Source: Trichaptum fuscoviolaceum (Eukaryota; Basidiomycota; Agaricomycetes; Hymenochaetales; Trichaptaceae). Taken from it: a DNA stretch of 64,000 nt. The stretch's first letter is position 1; every line of letters starts with the position of its first letter. Shown piece by piece: positions 1 to 9,479 of this stretch. The notes below the pieces were generated by a model that was not told the DNA's origin, did not search any database, and saw only the letters and a list, made by a program, of their open reading frames with translations. The position numbers were made by a program, and so were the translations under genes. The stretch lies in contig CAJSYZ010000007.1 in NCBI GenBank assembly GCA_910574455.1, forward strand, positions 4,769,974 to 4,833,973, written 5' to 3'.

Positions 1-19
1 GGCGGGGAAGAGCCCCGGA

Positions 20-849
20 TGTCGAGATCCCAGGCCCCTTTTCTCATTTCCCGCACTTTCCCGCCAAGGATCCCGACATGAGCAGACAATCCCGCGGGGA
101 GAATCCCGCCATTGGATTCCCCGCGCGAAACCCCTTTCCCGACTCGCACGATCCCCCGCAAGATCCCCCGCTCACGTGACCTATCCCGCACCACCGTCCC
201 GACCACCATGCACGCATACACACATTCATTTACGACGACCCGCCACGGCACACGTACATTCACTTATCAACATACGCTCATTAATCCGTTAGTACCTCAA
301 GGTGACGACCTGCAACAGTCTGGCATACCTAGTCTGGCTAGTCGCGGCCCCGGACCGGACGCTGACGTCCACGGACAGGCCGTAGCCATCTGGAGAGACG
401 GGATAGACATGCCTAGCAGTGCGGTCGTAGCATGTATCGTTTGTAGTAGATAGGTGCGCATTGCGCAAGGACACTTAGCGTAGATTAACTATACAGTCTT
501 TACGAAGTAGATAAATAGCTGTAGGCATCGTAAGGAGCACCCCACTTTTGACCTCTTGTGGAGTGCTTCCTTAGGTGCGATCTCTCTCTTTTCTCCTGTG
601 TAGTTAGTTGCGCAATACTTACTTGTGGAGTGCTTCCTTAGGGATCCGCTTACTTGACGTTCAAAGCAGTGAAGAGTCCTAGCTGGCCTTGAGAATCCCG
701 CGACGCGCCTGGATAGAATCCCGCGCGTTTCCCGCCTGAATTCCCACGCTCGTTCCCAGTCGCGAATCCAGATTCCCGAACGCGGGTTCTTGTCGCGAAT
801 TCCAGTTTCCCGAAACTGTTTCCCGCTACAATTCCCGACGGTCGTAACA
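20..849 (+). repeat. 5' LTR of the chromovirus
   Basis: The 830-bp LTR starts TGTCGAG and ends GTAACA. It contains two clusters of the pentamer TCCCG, at about 49-200 and 690-840, and a 21-bp direct repeat at 555-575 and 622-642. If transcription starts at 544, as the primer-binding site implies, U3 is about 20-543 and R plus U5 is 544-849. Small ORFs inside the LTR occur identically in both copies and look like chance. Confidence 0.96.
511..544 (+). promoter_or_regulatory. Predicted LTR core promoter: TATA-like box and start site
   Basis: ATAAATA at 511-517 lies about 30 bp upstream of A544. That adenine is the first base of the 11 nt complementary to the primer-binding site, and in self-priming elements this is the 5' end of the mRNA. 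The spacing fits a TATA-directed start. The start site is inferred, not measured. Confidence 0.55.
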
Positions 850-851
850 TT

Positions 852-862
852 AGGTCAAAAGT
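852..862 (+). other. Primer-binding site of self-priming (Tf1/sushi) type
   Basis: AGGTCAAAAGT lies 2 bp inside the 5' LTR edge. It is the exact reverse complement of ACTTTTGACCT at 544-554 in the LTR. In Tf1/sushi-type fungal elements the first 11 nt of the mRNA fold back onto the PBS, are cleaved and prime minus-strand synthesis. Length, position and perfect pairing all match that scheme. I did not recognise a tRNA 3' end as an alternative primer. Confidence 0.8.
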
Positions 863-938
863 CCTGGCTCACCGCCGCTCAGACTCGACACCCTCACGCT
901 CTTTACTTCTACCCCCGCACCCGTACCGCCGACCAGCG

Positions 939-2147
939 ATGTCGTCCCACCAGGAATGGGGAGGACTCGCAGATACCTTCGCTTTCCCGTCCCCGAGCTC
1001 CTCGATGGAGGAAGACAAACTCCAGCCCATCCTTGATCGCCTTGACACCCTCGAAAAACGCTACTCCAAGCTAGTCAACAAACACAATCAGGTTCAGAAC
1101 ACAGTCGCCCAGCTCAAGCACGCCAACCGGGCGTTAGAAGCCCAAATCGCGAGCCAGCCCGCCTCCCCGTCTGGGGGCGGAGCAGGGCTCAAGATGAAGC
1201 TTCCCGACACCTTCGAAGGCGAACGAGCCAAGCTGGAGAACTGGATTCACCAGATTAAGCTCTACCTGTTCGGACAACATCCGGGACTAGACGAAACCCG
1301 CAAGGTCGCATTCGCTCTGATGCTACTGCGGGGGCCGGCGCAAGACTGGGCACGACCTATTCTAGATCGACTCCAGGACATCCCGACACCGCCAGAAGCC
1401 GCCAGCCTGGAGGCCCTGTTCACCGCCCTTCGCGCCTCTTACGGAGAAATCGATGCAGACAAAGCCGCAGCCGACAAGCTGATGCGCCTACGCCAGACAG
1501 GAACGGTCGCCGAGTTTGCGTTGCAATTCCGTGCCCTCCAAGCCCTCACCGGGTGGCCCAAGGACGCAACGACGGACGTCATCTACCTCGACATGTTCCG
1601 GAAGGGACTCAAAGACCAGGTTCGCCAGCACATCACCAGCACAGAGGTGAAGGATATGAAATTCGATGCCTACGTCAATTGGGTTTCCGAGACGGACGAG
1701 AAGCTAAGGCTCGCACACGCCTATGGACCAGTATCAAAGCCAGCGGCTACGCCCCGAAGCAATCCCGGCACCACTAGCTCAGTTCCGCGTACGATCCTGA
1801 CTGCGGGCGCAAGCTCGACGAAGGATCCCAACGCAATGGAGATTGACAGGGTGCGCCGGGAGCGCAGGAGTAAGGGACTATGCTACTACTGCGGAGAGAA
1901 AGACCATTTAGTGAGCGATTGCCCAACGCGACCGCCAACCCGAAACCTAAAGGCTACGAAATCCACGTCCCCGTCGAGCCCCTCGCCCCCCGCGCTCCAG
2001 TCATTCGAAGAAACGCTCAAACGTATGGCGGAACAGTACGTCCAGAATGTGCAGCAGTCCGTGCTACAGAACGCATTCGCCGCCATGACGCCCGCCGCCA
2101 AGAACGTTCACAATCCCGAAGCCCCGCCCCCAGCGGATTTTCAGTAG
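939..2147 (+). CDS. gag: Gag capsid/nucleocapsid polyprotein
   Basis: The 402-residue ORF starts at the first ATG after a short leader. Residues about 25-70 are predicted coiled coil. The middle has the capsid signature of Ty3/gypsy Gag, including the segment around WARPIL and the YGEID region. A single CCHC zinc knuckle, CYYCGEKDHLVSDC, sits at residues 315-328 and would bind the genomic RNA. The tail is Ser/Pro-rich. The stop codon at 2145-2147 overlaps the pol frame, and a frameshift signal lies just before it. Gag assembles the cytoplasmic virus-like particle in which reverse transcription occurs. The element identity is certain; the exact start codon is likely but unproven. Confidence 0.93.
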   Translation: MSSHQEWGGLADTFAFPSPSSSMEEDKLQPILDRLDTLEKRYSKLVNKHNQVQNTVAQLKHANRALEAQIASQPASPSGGGAGLKMKLPDTFEGERAKLENWIHQIKLYLFGQHPGLDETRKVAFALMLLRGPAQDWARPILDRLQDIPTPPEAASLEALFTALRASYGEIDADKAAADKLMRLRQTGTVAEFALQFRALQALTGWPKDATTDVIYLDMFRKGLKDQVRQHITSTEVKDMKFDAYVNWVSETDEKLRLAHAYGPVSKPAATPRSNPGTTSSVPRTILTAGASSTKDPNAMEIDRVRRERRSKGLCYYCGEKDHLVSDCPTRPPTRNLKATKSTSPSSPSPPALQSFEETLKRMAEQYVQNVQQSVLQNAFAAMTPAAKNVHNPEAPPPADFQ

Positions 2148-5100
2148 GGTCGTATTGCTCAGTCGCGCCCTATACGACCCAACCGCCCTTGTGGCCGAAG
2201 AACTCTCTTAATAATGGTCCCTTGTATTTAACCATCTCTACAATAGACCGTCGTCTTCGACGACATTTGAAGTTCCCGGTACAGGTTAGCGACGGAAAAA
2301 CGGATGCCTTAGCCACAGTAATGTTAGACAGCGGTGCGTCGGGAACTTTCATAAATTCCCGCTACGTTTCGCGACACGGACTCCAGACCCGGGACTTGGT
2401 AATCCCGATACTTTTGCGCAACGCGGACAATTCCCCGAACGCGATTGGACGCATCACCAAGGAAGTAGTCCTCAACGTCGAGATGAAGGGACACTTAGAA
2501 CAGTTGACCATGGCCGTCGCGGATATTGGCGACAACGATATTATCATGGGGATTGACTGGTTGCGGCACCATAACCCAACCATTGACTGGACCAACAATG
2601 TGGTCGATCTCAACCGCTGCCCGCCTCAGTGTGACAACCAGCAACGCCTGGTCCCGCTTCCCCGCCTCGCCATAGCAGAAGAAGTCGAGACCCCCTGGGG
2701 GCCCGACAGGACCCAGGCCGAATGGGAAGCTGTCCCACCAGGATTTCGGTACTCAGAAAAATATTGGGACCAGTACCACAACGCTGAATCCTACTTCGTC
2801 ACGACGGACGACCACTTCGCGTACAAAATTGCCGCCTCGTACACCCACTCCCAGGCCATCGCTGAGAAGTCAGCAGTGAAGGAAGGCGAGAAAACCTTCG
2901 AGGAACTAGTTCCCCCCGAATTTCGTGAGTTTGCCGACGTTTTCTCGAAAGTTGAATCCGAAAGGCTTCCACTACGCAAGCCGTATGATCACGCCATAGA
3001 TTTAGAACCCGGGAAGGTTCCCCCGTACAGCAAAATCTATCCGTTGGCCCCGGCCGAACGCGACGCCCTTCGCGAATTCGTTGACGAAAACCTGCGCAAA
3101 GGGTACATACGACCTTCGAAATCCCCTGCAGCGGCTCCCGTCTTCTTTATCAAGAAAAAGGACGGAACCTTGCGCATGGTAGTCGATTACCGACGACTGA
3201 ACGATATCACGGTCAAGAATCGATACCCGCTTCCCCTCACGATGGAACTCGTAGACGCACTGCAAAAGGCGAAGGTTTTCACGACGTTAGATTTGCGATG
3301 GGGCTACCACAACGTGCGACTGAAGCAAGGCGACGAGTGGAAGGCCGCATTTCGGACTCAGGCAGGACATTTCGAACCAACGGTGATGACATTCGGGCTC
3401 ACGAATGCCCCGGCGACCTTCCAGCATATGATGAACGATATCTTCAAAGATCTCATTGGAGTATACATGATCATCTATCTTGACGACTTGCTAATCTTTT
3501 CCGAAGATGAATCGCAGCACGAGGAACACGTACGGGAAGTCCTTAAGCGGCTGCGCGAAAACGACTTGTTCTGTAAACCCAAAAAGTGCAAATTCAAACA
3601 GACTTCCGTCGAGTATCTCGGGATGATTATTTCGCAGGGAAAGGTGGCGATGGATCCCGCCAAGGTACAGGCGGTCCTCGACTGGCCTACCCCGAAAAAG
3701 GTGAAAGACATTCAAGCCTTCCTCGGGTTCGCGAATTTCTATCGACGCTTCATTCGGGATTTCTCGCACATCGTCAAACCGCTCACGACGCTGCTGAAGA
3801 AGGACGTTCGCTGGGCCTGGACAGAAAACCAGCAGTTCGCTTTCGACTATCTCAAGCGCATGTTCACAACCGCCCCCGTCCTGATGATGCCAGACATGTC
3901 GCGGCAATTCATCGTGGAATGCGACGCCTCTGATTTCGCGACCGGCGCGGTCTTGTCCCAGGAAGGCGACGACGGGCTGATACATCCGGTCGCCTTTTTC
4001 TCGAAATCCCTCAACGATGCGGAACGCAACTACGAGATTTATGACAAGGAGCTACTCGCGATTATTCGAGCTCTTGACGAGTGGCGACATTATCTCGAAG
4101 GTGCGAGTCATAAACTCGATATCGTGTCTGACCACAAGAATCTGCTATATTTCTCTGAATCCCGAACGCTGACGCGACGCCAAGCCCGGTGGAGTCTGTT
4201 CCTCACCCGCTTCGATTTTACGATTCGCCATCGCCCAGGGCGACTCGGGGGCAAACCCGACGCCATGTCACGACGCGTCGATCTTCAACCCGAAGGCGAA
4301 GACAACACGGGACGGACCCTCTTGACCCCCGAAATGTTTCGACTAAAGGCAATTCGTCGGGGAATGACGCAGGTACACGGGGATCAGGCCCTCCTACGAC
4401 GCATTCGTAAGTCAGATCAATATGAAGACGAACTGGTGGACGCGATCGAGCTGGTCAAGTCCAAGGCGCCTCGAGTCCTGACCAAGGAACTTGAGGACTG
4501 GAGCACCGAGGAAGGCCTCATCCTGTACCAGGGTAAGGTTTACGTCCCGAAAGACGAGACCATTCGCCGGGATGTGGTGAAGACTTACCACGACAGTCTC
4601 CCCGCCGGACATCCTGGACGTTGGAAAACGTTTGAGATGGTAAGCCGCAACTACTGGTGGCCCGGGATGTCTAACTTCGTAGAACGATACGTTTCGGGAT
4701 GCGATACCTGCGCACGCACGAAGAACCGATCCCAACGCCCGGTAGGACTCCTGCAACCGAACGAAATCCCGCAGGGCCCCTGGCAGGCGATTTCGTGCGA
4801 TTTCATCACCCAGCTCCCCCGATCTGAGGATTACGACGCAATTTTCGTAGTGGTCGACCGTCTCACCAAGCAAGCGCATTTTATTCCGACCACGTCTGAT
4901 GTCGATGCACCGGAAACTGCAGAACTCTTCCTGCAACACGTCTGGAAGCTGCACGGAACCCCCCGCCAGATCATATCCGACCGAGGACCACAGTTTGTCG
5001 CGCAGTTCATGAAAGCCCTTTTTTCCCGACTCGGTATCAAGGGTACCACGTCGACTGCGTATCACCCGCAGACGGATGGGCAAACCGAAAGGGTAAACCA

Positions 5101-6079
5101 AGAGCTGGAACAATATTTACGGGCTTTCATAGATACACGACAAGAAAACTGGGCCGGATTACTCCCGATGGCAGAGTTCGCGCACAACACGAAAGCGCAC
5201 GCGGCAACACGACAATCCCCGTTCGCGCTCGTCTACGGCTACAATCCCGAATTCACGATTGCCCCGAGCGACGGCCTGTCCACGGTCCCCGCCGCGGACG
5301 CACGACTACAGGAGCTTCAGCAGGCACAGGAAGAGGCAAGAGCGGCTTTGGAGGTTGCGGCAGAGCGCATGAAGCAGCACTACGATCAGGCCAGGAACGA
5401 GGCCCCGCAGTACGCAGTCGGGGATAAAGTATGGCTCGAGGCGACGAACGTTCGGCGACCGGGAGCGCGCAAATTATTACCGAAACGACTAGGGCCGTAT
5501 AAAGTGAAGGCAAAGCTAAGTGACCTCACCTACAAACTCGAACTCCCCGCGTCGCTGAAGATTCATCCCGTATTTCACGTATCGCTGCTCTCGCCATACC
5601 ACGAAGACGACATTCCCGGTCGAACGCAACCCCCGCCGCCCCCAGTCGAAGTAGAAGGAGATCTGGAATACGAGGTGGAAGAGGTACTGGACGCTAGACG
5701 GTTTAGACGGAGGTTTGAATATTTGGTACGATGGAAGGGATATTCGAGCGCGGAAGATACATGGATTCCCGCAAAGGATATGGGTAATGCAAAGGCTAAA
5801 ATTCGCAGTTTCTATCGAAAACACCCGGACGCCCCTCGAGAAGTCAACGCTATCGAGCTCTGTGACCTGAGCAAGATTCAAGCTTGGCGCCCCGGAGTTG
5901 CGCCTTTGGAGGGGGGTAATGTCGAGATCCCAGGCCCCTTTTCTCATTTCCCGCACTTTCCCGCCAAGGATCCCGACATGAGCAGACAATCCCGCGGGGA
6001 GAATCCCGCCATTGGATTCCCCGCGCGAAACCCCTTTCCCGACTCGCACGATCCCCCGCAAGATCCCCCGCTCACGTGA
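1880..6079 (+). CDS. pol: Pol polyprotein: protease, RT, RNase H, integrase, chromodomain
   Basis: The open frame is 1399 codons from the ATG at 1880, but translation probably enters by frameshift near 2139, so the first ~87 residues listed may not be made. Protease: DSGAS at residues 150-154. Reverse transcriptase: about 400-640, with YLDD at 533-536. RNase H: DASD, then the NYEIYDKELL glutamate, then SDHKN, about 670-790. Integrase: HHCC zinc finger about 905-950, then catalytic D near 972, D near 1034 and E near 1070. The chromodomain with WKGY lies near 1262-1312 and is expected to steer integration to marked chromatin. The frame crosses the purine tract and ends 53 codons inside the 3' LTR. 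No internal stop is seen. Confidence 0.95.
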   Translation: MLLLRRERPFSERLPNATANPKPKGYEIHVPVEPLAPRAPVIRRNAQTYGGTVRPECAAVRATERIRRHDARRQERSQSRSPAPSGFSVGSYCSVAPYTTQPPLWPKNSLNNGPLYLTISTIDRRLRRHLKFPVQVSDGKTDALATVMLDSGASGTFINSRYVSRHGLQTRDLVIPILLRNADNSPNAIGRITKEVVLNVEMKGHLEQLTMAVADIGDNDIIMGIDWLRHHNPTIDWTNNVVDLNRCPPQCDNQQRLVPLPRLAIAEEVETPWGPDRTQAEWEAVPPGFRYSEKYWDQYHNAESYFVTTDDHFAYKIAASYTHSQAIAEKSAVKEGEKTFEELVPPEFREFADVFSKVESERLPLRKPYDHAIDLEPGKVPPYSKIYPLAPAERDALREFVDENLRKGYIRPSKSPAAAPVFFIKKKDGTLRMVVDYRRLNDITVKNRYPLPLTMELVDALQKAKVFTTLDLRWGYHNVRLKQGDEWKAAFRTQAGHFEPTVMTFGLTNAPATFQHMMNDIFKDLIGVYMIIYLDDLLIFSEDESQHEEHVREVLKRLRENDLFCKPKKCKFKQTSVEYLGMIISQGKVAMDPAKVQAVLDWPTPKKVKDIQAFLGFANFYRRFIRDFSHIVKPLTTLLKKDVRWAWTENQQFAFDYLKRMFTTAPVLMMPDMSRQFIVECDASDFATGAVLSQEGDDGLIHPVAFFSKSLNDAERNYEIYDKELLAIIRALDEWRHYLEGASHKLDIVSDHKNLLYFSESRTLTRRQARWSLFLTRFDFTIRHRPGRLGGKPDAMSRRVDLQPEGEDNTGRTLLTPEMFRLKAIRRGMTQVHGDQALLRRIRKSDQYEDELVDAIELVKSKAPRVLTKELEDWSTEEGLILYQGKVYVPKDETIRRDVVKTYHDSLPAGHPGRWKTFEMVSRNYWWPGMSNFVERYVSGCDTCARTKNRSQRPVGLLQPNEIPQGPWQAISCDFITQLPRSEDYDAIFVVVDRLTKQAHFIPTTSDVDAPETAELFLQHVWKLHGTPRQIISDRGPQFVAQFMKALFSRLGIKGTTSTAYHPQTDGQTERVNQELEQYLRAFIDTRQENWAGLLPMAEFAHNTKAHAATRQSPFALVYGYNPEFTIAPSDGLSTVPAADARLQELQQAQEEARAALEVAAERMKQHYDQARNEAPQYAVGDKVWLEATNVRRPGARKLLPKRLGPYKVKAKLSDLTYKLELPASLKIHPVFHVSLLSPYHEDDIPGRTQPPPPPVEVEGDLEYEVEEVLDARRFRRRFEYLVRWKGYSSAEDTWIPAKDMGNAKAKIRSFYRKHPDAPREVNAIELCDLSKIQAWRPGVAPLEGGNVEIPGPFSHFPHFPAKDPDMSRQSRGENPAIGFPARNPFPDSHDPPQDPPLT
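2135..2180 (+). promoter_or_regulatory. Predicted -1 ribosomal frameshift signal (gag to pol)
   Basis: Pol lies in the -1 frame relative to gag. The heptamer GGATTTT at 2135-2141, read G GAT TTT in the gag frame, ends 3 nt before the gag stop and allows a -1 slip. After a 5-nt spacer, a perfect 9-bp stem can form between 2147-2155 and 2172-2180 with a 16-nt loop. Heptamer, spacer and stem follow the usual -1 frameshift arrangement. GGATTTT resembles the GGAUUUA slip site of some retroviruses rather than the simplest XXXYYYZ form. I found no clear pseudoknot partner. Confidence 0.65.
5908..5919 (+). other. Polypurine tract priming plus-strand synthesis
   Basis: GGAGGGGGGTAA directly abuts the TG of the 3' LTR. 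A purine run in this position resists RNase H and primes plus-strand DNA. Here it is also translated as the end of pol. Confidence 0.8.
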
Positions 6080-6749
6080 CCTATCCCGCACCACCGTCCC
6101 GACCACCATGCACGCATACACACATTCATTTACGACGACCCGCCACGGCACACGTACATTCACTTATCAACATACGCTCATTAATCCGTTAGTACCTCAA
6201 GGTGACGACCTGCAACAGTCTGGCATACCTAGTCTGGCTAGTCGCGGCCCCGGACCGGACGCTGACGTCCACGGACAGGCCGTAGCCATCTGGAGAGACG
6301 GGATAGACATGCCTAGCAGTGCGGTCGTAGCATGTATCGTTTGTAGTAGATAGGTGCGCATTGCGCAAGGACACTTAGCGTAGATTAACTATACAGTCTT
6401 TACGAAGTAGATAAATAGCTGTAGGCATCGTAAGGAGCACCCCACTTTTGACCTCTTGTGGAGTGCTTCCTTAGGTGCGATCTCTCTCTTTTCTCCTGTG
6501 TAGTTAGTTGCGCAATACTTACTTGTGGAGTGCTTCCTTAGGGATCCGCTTACTTGACGTTCAAAGCAGTGAAGAGTCCTAGCTGGCCTTGAGAATCCCG
6601 CGACGCGCCTGGATAGAATCCCGCGCGTTTCCCGCCTGAATTCCCACGCTCGTTCCCAGTCGCGAATCCAGATTCCCGAACGCGGGTTCTTGTCGCGAAT
6701 TCCAGTTTCCCGAAACTGTTTCCCGCTACAATTCCCGACGGTCGTAACA
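5920..6749 (+). repeat. 3' LTR of the chromovirus
   Basis: This copy matches the 5' LTR with no difference I can see over 830 bp, at a constant offset of 5900. It is bordered by the purine tract on the left and by the CCGGA target duplication on the right. The pol frame continues about 160 nt into it before stopping at 6077-6079. Confidence 0.96.
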
Positions 6750-6754
6750 CCGGA
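6750..6754. repeat. Target-site duplication CCGGA of the chromovirus
   Basis: CCGGA at 6750-6754 repeats CCGGA at 15-19, directly outside the two LTRs. Five bp is the normal Ty3/gypsy target duplication. The perfect match means the two flanks still belong to one insertion event. Confidence 0.95.
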
Positions 6755-7199
6755 GAGCCATAAAATAACGTCCAGGCCATAGGTATAGAAGGGCATGGAA
6801 GTAGCGGTTGCGTGAGGCTGCAAGACATTAACTGTCAAGGCCGCGATATGCCTCTGTTTCATTTTCGAGCTCGGAGGTAGTCTCTACCGCATCTTCAACG
6901 TCCTGGGCATGCAAAAACTTGTCGCGCAGTACCTCCGCTGCGATCCATTCACTGCCGATTGCTTTCACAGGAACAGAGATCTGCAAACATCCACTATCAA
7001 CCTTGGTCCCACCAAACAAGGATAGCCGGAGAATCGGATACATACCCTGGTCTTGTTAAGTTGTATGAGGAGCGGACGCGTCTCGACATCGTTGTCAGTG
7101 CACACGGCGCGACCATTCGGAGTAGCCATTAATGCCAAACTGCGACAACCAGGACTCCCTCTGTAATATCGTCTATAAGTGAAGTAAAGTAGGAAGTCT

Positions 7200-7911
7200 A
7201 AGCCAGTCGCGTCGAACAGACAAGTCTACGGATGAACGGAGAAGTGAGGAGCGCGCGGAGCCAGGAGAGACGCGTTCCCGAAAGAGTCTCGAGCCACTCG
7301 TCTGCATCCGGCACACCAGAAATAATGGTGAACATCGTCGTGTCACCCGACACCTGTGCGCTGACGCAGCAGGGAAGGCTAGACTTCACTGAAGGGAACT
7401 GCGCCGAGGTAGTCAACTTGTGGGACACGCGACTCATCACCATTGTACAGACGCTGCAGAAGCTTCTTCGAGAGGTCTGCGGTGATGTTTCCAAGCAAGT
7501 CAGCAATAGGCTCATCCTTGAGCTTCGCATGTTTCACAGCAACAGGACCCTGCAGGATGCAGACACGCTGCGGGTCTTGGTCAAACACAGCGTCGATATC
7601 TTCCGCAGCCCATAGGGAGTCCTACACATATTTGCTTGCTTGTCCCCAAGTTCACCCATGAACTCCCGATTATTCGACTTGCACGTCTTGTCTCCTGTCT
7701 ATCAACGCAAATCGCGTAGAGATTGCAGCGCGACGCAAGATGGCTTTGTCCGCAGCTGGTCGACACAACTACGGAGGTCACTCAAGTTCAGGATCTCGTG
7801 CGCGAAGAGGATCCCAGCGAACGAGGCGAGCTTTCGCACTGGGGTGCCATAGGTTCCCGCACATGATCTGTGAGACGCGAACGAGTGCGAGGTGGTCTCA
7901 ACATGGCTCAA
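7200..7911 (-). pseudogene. Fatty acid synthase beta-subunit fragment, frameshifted
   Basis: Read on the minus strand, 7620-7379 encodes WAAEDIDAVFDQDPQRVCIL followed by QGPVAVKHAKLKDEPI and a VDYLG segment. This is a hallmark stretch of fungal type I fatty acid synthase beta (FAS1), between the enoyl reductase and dehydratase regions. A stop follows at 7379, and a second frame between 7350 and 7230 continues with WLRALLTSP, also FAS1-like. Upstream (7911-7620) similarity is interrupted by stops. The piece encodes about 200 residues of a protein normally near 2000, so it is a decayed fragment. Whether 6755-7200 belongs to it is unclear. Confidence 0.85.
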
Positions 7912-8960
7912 AAGTGCCGATCTCTGTGAAGCAGTTGGAAGTTCTGGTCAGACTCAGTGACGGTCAGACTCATCATGGGCACGCACGGTCTTCCACATCT
8001 CCCCGAATGATAACATTGTGGTTTTTCTGAGCGTCGAGTGAAGCACGGTCATATTGACGGTGGACGCCATGCGCATGAGCTCTTCCACCCGATGGAACAT
8101 CGCTTTGGGCGTATCCTTGCCGGCAAAGACATGCTCATACACGAAGTGTGCAGCGCGGACAGTATCAAGTTCGTTCGCCAGGTGTTCCAGCATCAGGTAA
8201 GTATGTAGGGAGGCGTTAATACTGATAAGTTGCTGACACTCGAAATAGAGCATGACACGGGTGCACCCGTGGGTACCTGTGATCCGCAAATACAGGTACC
8301 TGTGGCAAAAAAATCACTACCTGGATCCGACCCGGATCCGTGGGAAACGGATCCAGGTGCACCCGCACCCGTTACCTGCAATACCTGCAGGTACCTGTTA
8401 GCACCCGCAGGTATTTGCAGTAGGTCATGAGAATACTGTGCAATATTGTTCACTCAATAGCCCAGTCGAATGGCCTCAGCCTTGACTTGCCCTTACGGGT
8501 TACTCCTGTCCTCAGACGTGGAGATGTAGCTCATGAATGAAACAACAAGCTCAACAGCCCAGATGATGGCCTCAGCCGCACCCGACCAACAGGGACTCCT
8601 TGTGCCTCAGCATAGAAGTCAGATGTTGAGCTAACAGTATAGCTGCCTGGCTTTGTGCTTTCGCGCGAAGTCAAGCAGTTCAAACCACGATACACCCAAC
8701 CACATCCAGTAAAGGATAAGACACAGTGAGAGCTGTCAAACTCAATGAGCCTTCATGTGGACGAAGGCTCACTTACACGGATCCCTTGGGGAGAGTTCAA
8801 CGTGTGTGAGATATTACAGGTCTTGGGCATGGGGACCCTCCCTGGACAAGTGCTTCTTTGTGTGTGCAAGCCCCAGGAATCACCAGAGTGAGCAAGCAGC
8901 AGATGAAAGTGCAGCCCAAATGGGGTGCTCAGGCGGCAAGCTATCAACTGTTGCTGCAAC
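7912..8960. other. No confident gene; minus-strand ORF of unknown origin
   Basis: A minus-strand frame at 8289-7954 (about 110 codons, rich in charged residues) may be further decayed coding sequence, but I do not recognise it. A short palindrome-rich repeat covers 8248-8426. From 8430 to 8958 I see nothing convincing. Confidence 0.3.
8248..8426 (+). repeat. Dispersed palindrome-rich repeat, copy 1 (GGTACC/GGATCC)
   Basis: About 180 bp packed with 6-bp palindromes GGTACC, GGATCC and GTGCAC, often as CAGGTACCTG. It opens with GAGCATGACACGGGTGC, which reappears inverted at 10650-10665, at the outer end of a second copy. Both copies contain a GTGGGAAAC motif and an A-run of 7-8. No coding potential is seen. 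Confidence 0.75.
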
Positions 8961-9326
8961 CCCGGCTGTCCCAAAGATGGTGCCGGCAATTGATGAGTTT
9001 TGCGCCGAGTCGAGCAAGAGTTGGGCGATAGGAAAGCCCTCAAGAAGACGAAGACGAAGGTGTTCTTAGTTTTGTGAAGGCTTGAATCAAGCCCGAGTTA
9101 TGGGCGATGTTTTTGGCCAAAAGGGGAAAGTGTAGTGGTGCTACCCCGGCTGTCCCAAAGATGGTGCCGGCAATTGATGAGTTTTGCGCCGAGTCGAGCA
9201 AGAGTTGGGCGATAGGAAAGCCCTCAAGAAGACGAAGACGAAGGTGTTCTTAGTTTTGTGAAGGCTTGAATCAAGCCCGAGTTATGGGCGATGTTTTCGG
9301 CCAAAGGGGGAAAGTGTAGTGGTGGT
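8959..9326. repeat. 184-bp tandem duplication
   Basis: The segment 8959-9142 is repeated at 9143-9326 with only a few changes near the end (for example TTTTTGGCC against TTTTCGGCC). Each unit starts ACCCCGGCTGTCCCAAAG. No gene is evident in either unit. Confidence 0.9.
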
Positions 9327-9479
9327 GATGGCGGGATGTGAGTTGATGTGTAAAATAACTATGAATTAGCGAATGTACTTCTTTGGACGACGGCCACCCC
9401 GTGCTCACTGTTGACCGCCGTCACCCATCTTCTCCTTTCTCAAAGATTTTCCTTCAACATAGTCCAAATCTTCCTCCTG

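Larger units (their letters stand above)
20..6749 (+). mobile_element. Complete Ty3/gypsy chromovirus LTR retrotransposon
   Basis: The unit runs from one 830-bp LTR (20-849) to a second copy exactly 5900 bp downstream (5920-6749). I see no difference between the two LTRs. The LTRs begin TG and end CA. The 5 bp before the element (15-19) and after it (6750-6754) are both CCGGA, a perfect target-site duplication. Inside, in order, are a primer-binding site, gag, a -1 frame pol with protease, reverse transcriptase, RNase H, integrase and chromodomain, and a purine-rich tract. Both long ORFs are open, so nothing visible prevents autonomy. Identical LTRs imply a recent insertion. Integrase placed after RNase H and the C-terminal chromodomain identify the chromovirus branch of Ty3/gypsy. 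Confidence 0.97.

Noticed and set aside
112..453. 113-codon ORF in each LTR
   Set aside because: It occurs in both LTRs only because they are identical, overlaps U3 signals and shows no protein features.
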